A stretch of 64,000 bases of DNA from Verrucomicrobiia bacterium (GTDB lineage: Bacteria; Verrucomicrobiota; Verrucomicrobiia; Limisphaerales; Pedosphaeraceae), in assembly GCA_036268055.1 (NCBI GenBank), contig DATAUW010000036.1, forward strand, positions 82,832 through 146,831, in the 5' to 3' direction. Positions 58,001 to 64,000 of the stretch are shown piece by piece; positions within the stretch are counted from its first letter, which is position 1, and the number at the start of each line of letters is the position of its first letter. Below the pieces are notes generated by a model. That model did no database searches and was not told the DNA's origin. It worked only from the letters and a program-made list of their open reading frames with translations. The position numbers and the translations under genes were made by a program.

Positions 58001-60749
58001 TTTGCAGCGTGGCGGTGAGGCTGCCGCCGCAAGTGCCGCCGGCGGTGAAGGTGAACGGCATGCTAATGATCGAGCCATCGGCGGGAATAACGCCGTAGGA
58101 TTGCGCGCCACCGGGCAGGAGGATGCCGCTGTTCGGCAGGAGCGTGGCGACGAGATTCGAGGTGCTGCCGGTGCCGATATTTTCGAGAAAGAAATTCACG
58201 GTGACGAGTTCGCCGGGATCAATGGCGCCGTTGGTGGGGAAGCAATTTTCGGCGGCGACTTGATAGCCCGCGCCGATGAGGTTGGGCACGGGCAGGAGGT
58301 TGGCGTTGTAAATGACGAGGGCGAAATCCTGGCTGAGGGAATTGCTGGGATTGGGCACGCCGACGGAATTGATGCTCGTGCCGGTGACGGTGACGGAAAA
58401 ATTTCCGGTGACGCCGGGCGGAAGGAAAACGCTTTCGACATTGTTTTTCACATCGGCCGAGCCGCCGAGCGCGGAGTAGGCGCCGTTGAAGACGTTGCCT
58501 TTATAAGTCGCGCCGCCGATGGTGACGGTGAGGTCGAGATTATTATTGTAGGCGTTGCCGACGATATTGCCGGGGGCATCGGTCCACGCGAGCGTGACGC
58601 GGAAGCCGTTGGTGGAATTGGGAATCGTGCCGAGATAAGTGCGGGATTGGCCGCTGGCGGTGAGGAGGTCGGCGGGCAGTTGATCGCGAAGGATGCGCGG
58701 GGTTCCGTCGAAGGCCAGGCCGAGATTCATTTCGCCCATGCCTTGCGAGGCGGAGGGGAGAGTATCGCCGGCATAGAGGCCGGTGAGGTAGCGGGCGGAG
58801 TTCATGAGGAACGCCTTGGTCATCGCGGGGCTGGGCAAGTTGGTGAACTGATTGTAAAAATATTGGAGGACGAGCGCGGCGCCGCCGGCGACGGCCGGGG
58901 TGGAATGACTGGTGCCGGAGGAGGCGGTGTAGAATTGCTGATTGAACGGCCAGAAGGGTCCGGATGGGCCGCCGGAAATGCCGTTGCCGCTGAAACAGGA
59001 ATCGGCGAGGCCGTTAGGAAAATCCACGGAATCGTCCAGCGCTTGAAAAACGCCGCCGCTGATGTGCGTGCCGGGGGCGACGAGGTCGGGCTTGAAGCGG
59101 CCATCGGCGCAGGGGCCGTGGCTGGTAAAATAAACGAGGTCGTTGGCGTTGTCGGCTTGGCCGTCGCTGATGTCGCTGCCGTCTGAGCCGCCGAAGAGTT
59201 GGACATTTTCGGATGCGCCGACGGAGATGACATTTTTGGCGGAGCCGGGACTGTCAATGGTTTGAGGGTTGGGGCCGTCGTTGCCGGCGGCGAAGACGAT
59301 GACCATGCCGTGGTTGCCCGGCTCGGTGGAACCGGGGGAGTGGGAATTGCGCACGAGGAGGTCATAGACTTGGGCTTCGCTGTCGTAGATGCCTTGGGAA
59401 GCGCCGGCGCCGAAACTGTTGTTGCTGACGCGCGCGCCGTTTTGATAGGCATCGGCCTGGAGGTTGGTGAAATTTGGGAAGGTGTAATTTGGATCGAAGA
59501 TCACGGAGGAGCCGACGCTGACGAAGGGGCACACGCCGAGGCCGTAATGAAATCCGCTGCTGTCGGCGAAGGGGAAATTGGGGAAGTCATCGTAGCCGGC
59601 AATGATGTGGGCGTTGATGGTGCCGTGGCCATCGCAACCTTCGAGCGTGCCGCCGGGATTGAGCGAGCCTTCGACGCGCGCGTAGGCGACGCGGCTGGGA
59701 TTGGCGGGATCGCCGCCGGCGTAGAGGCCGAAGTGATTGGGCGCGGTCGAGCCGTTGTCGAGGCCGCTGTCGGTGACGTCCACTACGAAGTTGGTAAATT
59801 GCGATTGATTGAAACCAAGACTTTCGAGCCACGCGAGGTAGCCGGGGCCGTTGGGAATGCCGCCGGTGAGATTTCCGGCGACGATTTGGTCCTGGCGTTC
59901 GTCGAGTTCTTTGCGCGGAAAAAAGGGCAGGATGCTAACGACGTCGGGTTGCGCGGCGAGCAGGGAAAGGTCTTTGGGGTTCAGCGGGACGACGAGGTTT
60001 AGGTATTGCATGACTTCCAGGCGGCGCTTGATGGGGGCGAGCTTGAGGCGGTCAAGGAGTTGCAGGGTGGCGGGGTTGGCGTTGGGGTCGGCGACGAGTT
60101 GGACGTCGAAAAGGTCGGTGCCGATGACGCGCGGGTTGCCGGAGGAATCGGTGGTGCGGGCGAGGGGATGGATTTTGTAGTTGGCGAGATAGGCGCCTTC
60201 CCATTGGTAATGCGGTTTGACGGCGGCGAAGGTTTGGATTTGCGCGAGTGCGAAGGCATCGGCGTAAACGAGGTAGGTATTCTCGGGGATGTAGGTGACG
60301 ATTTGCGCGCCGGCATCGAGGAGTTCCTGTCGCCAATCATTTTGGACGGGACCGGCGAATTGAACGAGGTGGAGGTGGCGGCCGGAAAAATTTCCGCCGG
60401 CCTGGCGCAGCGCGCGGACTTCGGCGCGGCGGGTATCGAGACGGGCGGCGTGGAGGGAAATTTCGTTATAGGAATCGCGGAGTTCGAGCGCGGCGTTCGT
60501 GAGGTCGGCGGCGGTGAGTTGGGAGGATTCGTAAAGTTTATAGCTGCCGTAATCGGCGATGAGGCGGGCGCCGCGGGATTCGAGTTGGCGAGCGAGGGCG
60601 GGATTGGAGGTTTGGATTTTGTGGGTGTCGGTGGTTTGGGCGGTGGCGATGTGGCAGAGGAAAATAAACAGGAGGCTGAAAAACGCAGGGGAGAAAAATC
60701 GGCCGCGCGAGGGAGGCGGCGAACAGAGGCGTTGGATCAACGTCATCAT
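55011..60749 (-). CDS. Giant secreted subtilisin-like protease with DUF11 and Ig-like repeats
   Basis: 1912 residues with a signal peptide (FFSPAFFSLLFIFLCHIATA). The S8 catalytic triad is present: Asp about 327 (VVDVTDSGLDNGS), His about 375 (GCDGHGTINAHIIAG) and Ser about 614 (SSGTSHSTPAVAGG), with AAGNDGPN for the oxyanion Asn. A beta-sandwich follows, then a DUF11 domain (LNFNLTVTNSGPITATNVIV). Next come seven Ig-like repeats of about 85 residues with core YQWYFGTNLLVGETNFSLT. The end module is LTYTLLYKDNLTDPAWTPLS, then ARFYRV. Repeats three and four are nearly identical, indicating recent internal duplication. Cell-surface or secreted; the substrate is unknown. Confidence 0.95.
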   Translation of the reverse strand: MMTLIQRLCSPPPSRGRFFSPAFFSLLFIFLCHIATAQTTDTHKIQTSNPALARQLESRGARLIADYGSYKLYESSQLTAADLTNAALELRDSYNEISLHAARLDTRRAEVRALRQAGGNFSGRHLHLVQFAGPVQNDWRQELLDAGAQIVTYIPENTYLVYADAFALAQIQTFAAVKPHYQWEGAYLANYKIHPLARTTDSSGNPRVIGTDLFDVQLVADPNANPATLQLLDRLKLAPIKRRLEVMQYLNLVVPLNPKDLSLLAAQPDVVSILPFFPRKELDERQDQIVAGNLTGGIPNGPGYLAWLESLGFNQSQFTNFVVDVTDSGLDNGSTAPNHFGLYAGGDPANPSRVAYARVEGSLNPGGTLEGCDGHGTINAHIIAGYDDFPNFPFADSSGFHYGLGVCPFVSVGSSVIFDPNYTFPNFTNLQADAYQNGARVSNNSFGAGASQGIYDSEAQVYDLLVRNSHSPGSTEPGNHGMVIVFAAGNDGPNPQTIDSPGSAKNVISVGASENVQLFGGSDGSDISDGQADNANDLVYFTSHGPCADGRFKPDLVAPGTHISGGVFQALDDSVDFPNGLADSCFSGNGISGGPSGPFWPFNQQFYTASSGTSHSTPAVAGGAALVLQYFYNQFTNLPSPAMTKAFLMNSARYLTGLYAGDTLPSASQGMGEMNLGLAFDGTPRILRDQLPADLLTASGQSRTYLGTIPNSTNGFRVTLAWTDAPGNIVGNAYNNNLDLTVTIGGATYKGNVFNGAYSALGGSADVKNNVESVFLPPGVTGNFSVTVTGTSINSVGVPNPSNSLSQDFALVIYNANLLPVPNLIGAGYQVAAENCFPTNGAIDPGELVTVNFFLENIGTGSTSNLVATLLPNSGILLPGGAQSYGVIPADGSIISMPFTFTAGGTCGGSLTATLQIQDATGSLSNINFTLPLGQLVSFTNFSESFDAFPAPSLPGGWVTSSSGAQSRWITSTTNKDSLPNAAFAGDASGIGEADLISPPIAIVSTNAQLTFRNAYNLQSSGSATGDDGGVLEIQIGSGAFTDIITAGGSFVTGGYVRTISSSRSSGIANRRAWSGNSGGFTTTTVTLPAAVASQTIHLKWRCVTDVNTSASGGNIGWFIDTISLLDNMYVCCNDTADVAISQQASPVPVAVGSDLNFNLTVTNSGPITATNVIVSDTIPSGTFVIASPGSITNGASISWNLGDLPAGAATILTLTVAPENPGLIINTAAVSSSTFDTNSLNNTSTATSIAQDPVVLTGFATNQTVNAGADVQFEFTATGAPVISYQWYFANDPLLGQTNATLNLFDVQFTDSGAYTLVVSNLVSATNATVNLTVFAPPGISTPPANQIVNVGDNATFQVTASGATPLSYQWYFGTNLLVGETNFSLTIFDAQPAQAGNYFVVISNSITSITSAPVSLTLLVAPAIIAQTTNQIVVAGSDATFQVSASGSGSLNFQWYFGTNLLVGETNFSLTVFAAQPAQAGNYSVIVSNSVGVAISAPINLTVLVAPSIIAQTTNQTVIAGSNVTFQVNALGSDPLNFQWYFGTNLLVGETNFSLTIFSAQPSQAGNYSVIVSNSVGVAQSAPINLTVLVVPTIIAQTTNQTVIAGSNVTFQVTALGSSLSFQWYFGTNALFAQTNATLNLFTVDPSQAGNYFVIVSNPVNAATSAPINLTVLVSASITTQPTNQIIPLGSNAIFQVTAAGTSLSYQWYFAGTNIFGATDPTLSITNAQTNQCGSYYVVITNTVNVITSSVARLIVVTPPAILTSPTNLTVFVGSNAAFQATAGGILLSYQWSFSGTNISDATTNTLTLTNIQPAQSGPYTLTVTNLAGAATATAQLIATLPPLNITATNGAINISLPSQPGLTYTLLYKDNLTDPAWTPLSSIPGTGDPITLQDPSPSTTARFYRVTTN

Positions 60750-61035
60750 CGTGAAACGGCGCGTTACTGTATCACGAATTGCTGAAGATTCGAGATTTAG
60801 TCATATTGCGATAAAAAATTGGCGCGGCGTTTTCCTGGTTTGGGAAACGTCAGCGACCGGCATTCTTATATACGTGGGTGAGAGCAGGATGGTTGCCGAG
60901 GGAAGGGCGGGAAGAAGGAAAAGGCGGTTAAATATTTGAGAATCAGATTGATGGGCGGATTTTTAGGAGGAGAAGGCGGGGTAGCAGGTTTTACAAAAGT
61001 GTAAGAAAAGGCGACGGAACGGGGGAATTTACGAT

Positions 61036-61248
61036 TTACGATTTACGCGCGTTGGGTGCGGGGCGGCGGCGCAGGGGGTTGTTGGCGAGTTGGAGGCTGC
61101 GGTCGCGCATTTTTTCGATGATGGCGATTTTTTCGGTGAAGGACAAAGCGGCGAGTTCGGCGCGGCGGGCTTTTTTTAGTGCCAGCATTTTGTCCATTAT
61201 TTGGCTTTGCATTTGATTTACGACGTTTAATGCGTTTTCTATTCCCAT
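61036..61248 (-). CDS. Small helical protein of unknown function
   Basis: 70 residues, predicted two helices: LNVVNQMQSQIMDKMLALKK, then LSFTEKIAIIEKMRDRSLQL. The C-terminus is basic. The phrase LSFxEKIxxxEKMRDR recalls small proteins found beside nucleotidyltransferase or toxin genes, but no partner is near. No good ribosome site. It lies between the protease and the terminase on the same strand; 286 bases separate it from the protease start. Confidence 0.55.
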   Translation of the reverse strand: MGIENALNVVNQMQSQIMDKMLALKKARRAELAALSFTEKIAIIEKMRDRSLQLANNPLRRRPAPNARKS

Positions 61249-61956
61249 CGAGGATAGACATTAGTCGCGGAGAGAAGCGTGTCAATTATTCGGATGGGTG
61301 ATGGGTTAGGCGGTGAGATGATGGATGTGGTGGAAAAATTGAGGCGCTTGCGGGAGGAAGGCGGTAACGCGCTTGGGACGCGACTCGCTTCGCTCTATAT
61401 AGTGGGGGGATTTTTTGTGAGTGACCCAGGGTTGGTTCGGGGACGAACCAACCCTGGGCTTTGTTGCGAAACCTCTTTGAGGTTTTCAGATGGGGACTCA
61501 CGGGGACGGCGGAGCGGTAGTTCTGTCATTTTGACGTGATGGTTATGGGATAAGATGCCCCTCTCTCCGGCTCTCTCCCCACGTTGTCGTGGGGCGAGAG
61601 GGGCCGAGTGCGTTCGGTTGACGATTGTGCATTGACGAAGGAAAGGCGTTTGTTGAATCGGTGATTTCTTTCGTCCCTGCGGGACTCGAATTGCGACGGA
61701 GAGGAACCCAGCAATAAATTGCTGGGCTAAGATCTGCCGTCCCTGCGGGACTTGGGACGGCTGCGCGGCAGCGCAGCCCTACCTTGCGCTGGATTTTCGG
61801 TTGTCCCTGCGGGACTGCGGGCGGCGGGGTGGCAGATCCGTCCTGCCAGGTTAGTTTTGGGGAAGAGAGGGATGGAATGCGTTGGGAGGTGTTTTGGTTT
61901 TGACGGTATTTATGCCGAAATGAGGTCACGGCTCGCGGGTACGCTCGCCCTCCCTT
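61249..61956. repeat. Non-coding region rich in hairpin modules
   Basis: From 61425: CCCAGGGTTGGTTC, six-base loop, then its perfect 14-base inverse (to 61458), followed by AAACCTC-TTT-GAGGTTT (61469-61485). From 61666: GTCCCTGCGGGAC (61673), CCCAGCAAT-AA-ATTGCTGGG (61707-61726), GTCCCTGCGGGAC (61739 and 61803), then GGCTCGCGGGTACGCTCGCC to the terminase stop. No gene is supported. Confidence 0.85.
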
Positions 61957-63480
61957 TTAAAGTGAGTTGGGGCGGCGGAGGGTTAGGGGTTCGTAGGCGA
62001 AGGGGCCGGTGGAGGTGGCGGCGGCTTCTATCGCGAGGGCGAGGCTCCAGAAATGGTCGGCGTGGCCGGTGGTGTCGCGGGTGGCGGCGATGCTGACGCG
62101 ACCACCGGGGGTGACGATGCGTTCGGGTTTTCGCAGGTCGTCGCGGAGCAGAGCGTCGGCGGGTTGGTGGATGCGACGGTGTTCGTAGGCTTGCAGGAGT
62201 TCGAGGGCGAGGGCTTCGGTGACGCGGACGGTTTCGTGTTTTCTGCCTTCGGCCTGGATGGCGCGGGTGGCGGGGACGGTGGTGGCGAAGTTGATGCCGT
62301 GGATTCTTCCAACGCCAAATTCTTTTTGGGCGTATTCAAATAATCCCAAGCCGAGGCCGGTCATGTCTATGGCGGCGCGGTGGAATTTGGGCAGGCGGCA
62401 GATTTCGCCGAGGCGCAGTTGCTGGTCGGGCAGGCGCATGTCGCGGATGCGCAGGATGGCGCGGATGAAAAAAGTCTGGCCGGATTTTTCTATTACAGTG
62501 ATGACGGAGAGGTCGGATTTGCGGGCGACATCGAAGCCGAGATAAAGCTGGCCGGTGGCGGCGTGGAGTCGCGCGAGTTGGGAGGGTGTCCAATCGCGTT
62601 CGGCGATTTCGCCGGTGTCGTCGTGTTCGGCGGCGCTGATGAGTTCGTGGGAGAGGAGGGTGAGGTTTTCATCGGCGAAGGAGCATTCGTAATTTTGATC
62701 GTAGGCGCGTTTATCGAGCGCGGCGGCGCGGGCGGCTTCAGGGGAAATTTCGGCGCGGGTGACGGGATCGAAAATTTTTGTGGCGTGCGAATAGGCGAGG
62801 GTGCGGCTGACGCGGCTGAGGACGAATCCGCTTTGGCTGAGGCCAAGGCCGAGGTGGTTGACGCCGTCTTTCGCCGGGGCGGCGAGGCGGTAGAACATGT
62901 TGTGTTTGCCGTTGCCGGTGGAGGCGATGCGGCAGAGGAAATCGGAATTGCTTGCGAGGATGGGTTCGGCGGCTTCCCAAATTTCGGCGCTGTTTTCGTG
63001 AAAGGCGAATTCGTCGAGGATGAGGTCGCCGGAGAAGCCGCGGGCGGTGCGGGGGTTGGCGGCGAGGACTTTGATGCGGCTGGTTTTCTTTTTTACGCGG
63101 ATGCGGAGTTCGAGTCGCATGCCTTCAAAGTCGAGATTTAAAGAATTGTCTATGTCTTCAAAGGCGGTGTTGTTGAGGCGGCAAATTTCTTTGCATTGGT
63201 TGAGGAATTCGGCGCCGTTATCGCGGGAGTTGGAGAGGACGGTGACGAGGCGTCCGGGCCGGGTCATGAGGCGGTCAACGGCCCAGGCGGCGAGGATGAA
63301 GGATTTGCCGATTTGACGCGACCAGTGGAGGACGATGACGCCGGCGGTGCGGTCGTCGAAGATGGGTTGTTGGTAGGGGCGGAAGTGGATGGCTATGACT
63401 TTTGGGGAAGGCTGCTTTTTACCGCGGAGGCGCGGAGGCGCGGAGATGGGGCGAGGAGATTTTTTTGGTGAGAGGTTCAT
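61957..63480 (-). CDS. Phage large terminase, Mu gp28-like
   Basis: 507 residues. Terminase pumps DNA into phage heads and cuts it. ATPase part: LHWSRQIGKSFILAAWAVDR (Walker A), LILDEFAFHE (Walker B), IASTGNGKHNMFY (coupling). Nuclease part, RNase-H-like: LYLGFDVARKSDLSVITVIE and AAIDMTGLGLGLFEYA, with Asp near the end in GHADHFWSLALAIEAA. The first 20 codons are a translated dispersed repeat (63421-63446), so the native start may be lost or lie after it. The stop lies at the edge of another repeat. Capsid genes are absent nearby. Confidence 0.85.
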   Translation of the reverse strand: MNLSPKKSPRPISAPPRLRGKKQPSPKVIAIHFRPYQQPIFDDRTAGVIVLHWSRQIGKSFILAAWAVDRLMTRPGRLVTVLSNSRDNGAEFLNQCKEICRLNNTAFEDIDNSLNLDFEGMRLELRIRVKKKTSRIKVLAANPRTARGFSGDLILDEFAFHENSAEIWEAAEPILASNSDFLCRIASTGNGKHNMFYRLAAPAKDGVNHLGLGLSQSGFVLSRVSRTLAYSHATKIFDPVTRAEISPEAARAAALDKRAYDQNYECSFADENLTLLSHELISAAEHDDTGEIAERDWTPSQLARLHAATGQLYLGFDVARKSDLSVITVIEKSGQTFFIRAILRIRDMRLPDQQLRLGEICRLPKFHRAAIDMTGLGLGLFEYAQKEFGVGRIHGINFATTVPATRAIQAEGRKHETVRVTEALALELLQAYEHRRIHQPADALLRDDLRKPERIVTPGGRVSIAATRDTTGHADHFWSLALAIEAAATSTGPFAYEPLTLRRPNSL

Positions 63481-64000
63481 TTGGTTCTACTTTGTGAGCG
63501 GTGGGTTTTATCTTTTGACGCAGAGGCGCAGAGGGGGATTGAAAATTGGGGGAAAAGTTTTTAGTTTCAAGTTTCAGCGGGAACGGGGCAGTGCGGAATT
63601 GGGGATGGTAAGGTGGATGCGGTGATGAATATTTTGGTTTTATGTGAGGCGGAGATGCTCGCTGGGGCTCGCCTCGCGTTGCTCGATATAGATAAGATGG
63701 CTTTTTGAGGATTTCCCCCCCAACTGAAGTTGGGGGTTAATGAGAAGCGTTGGGCGAGTGGGTAAGGGATGGTTCCATTTAGGAATTTCTGTCGTCCCGG
63801 TCGGGACTTGAGTTGGATGAGATGTAAACCCACCACTAAAGTGGTGGGCAAATTTCTGTCGTCCCTGCGGGACTTGGGACGGCTGCGCGGCAGCGCACTC
63901 GTGTCCAGCTATAATTGAAAGGGTGGTCATAATCTTCATATTTTATGCGGGCAAGCTGAAGGTGGGGGCTGTTACCGACATGGAGTTTGAGTTGAAAATT
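63481..64000. repeat. Non-coding repeats up to the window edge
   Basis: GACGCAGAGGCGCAGAGGG lies at 63517. From 63652 comes GAGATGCTCGCTGGGGCTCG, then hairpin CCCCCAACT-GA-AGTTGGGGG (63717-63736) plus TTAATGAGAAG. Then GTCCC-GGTC-GGGAC (63794), hairpin CCCACCACT-AA-AGTGGTGGG (63829-63848), GTCCCTGCGGGAC (63861) and GACGGCTGCGCGG. This is the most complete single copy of the hairpin module. No gene is seen. Confidence 0.8.

Overview
The window reads as a chromosome segment of a GC-rich Gram-negative bacterium, most probably a verrucomicrobial soil or freshwater lineage of the Pedosphaera/Limisphaerales type. This is an inference. It rests on long secreted proteins with Ig-like and YCF48/BNR repeats ending in a 'FYRV'-type module, an ECF sigma factor carrying a membrane and coiled-coil tail, a DUF3300/DUF2950 pair, many toxin-antitoxin genes, and intergenic regions full of short dispersed palindromes. 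No rRNA or intact tRNA was seen.

Layout. 1-3.3 kb: signalling genes on the minus strand (receiver-PAS protein cut by the window edge, soluble PAS histidine kinase, XRE-receiver fusion). 3.6-8.3 kb: kdpABC potassium pump, preceded by a possible small membrane protein; no kdpDE is visible. 8.5-9.1 kb: DUF433 antitoxin with a DUF5615 toxin broken by a stop codon. 9.2-16.1 kb: tetR-MFP-RND-OMP efflux operon with a palindromic operator. 17.6-23.0 kb: dnaK and groES-groEL separated by two AT-rich genes of unknown function. 23.1-24.3 kb: hicAB and an intact DUF433/DUF5615 pair. 24.3-35.7 kb: DUF2950, DUF3300, a BlaI repressor, an epimerase, a secreted protein, nagB, DUF6941, VanX, uvrC, the large ECF sigma factor and a GNAT acetyltransferase.

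35.7-40.0 kb is accessory: Mu-type Gam, a DNA-binding protein and a divergent S24 repressor, then a frameshifted IS1-like remnant, a ribbon-helix-helix gene and a DUF262 protein. 40.2-52.8 kb is mostly chromosomal: a BNR secreted protein, two Tat-exported aldo/keto reductases, glnD, an ECF sigma/anti-sigma/DUF3106 set, lgt, miaA and two small exported proteins. 52.8-64 kb holds two Mu-type packaging genes, a gp29-like portal fragment and a gp28-like large terminase. They are in Mu order on the minus strand, but a 1912-residue subtilisin and kilobases of repeats lie between them.

The strongest unexplained signal is a set of dispersed repeat modules built from short hairpins. Their stems change sequence from copy to copy while keeping base pairing, for example CCCAGCCAT/ATGGCTGGG, CCCAGCAAT/ATTGCTGGG and CCCACCACT/AGTGGTGGG. 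The single-stranded flanks stay constant. Several repeats lie directly at, or are translated into, the 5' ends of genes (efflux OMP, VanX, terminase). Two 27-bp-TIR elements of one family sit at 27.0 and 47.8 kb. All family assignments come from reading motifs; no database search was possible.
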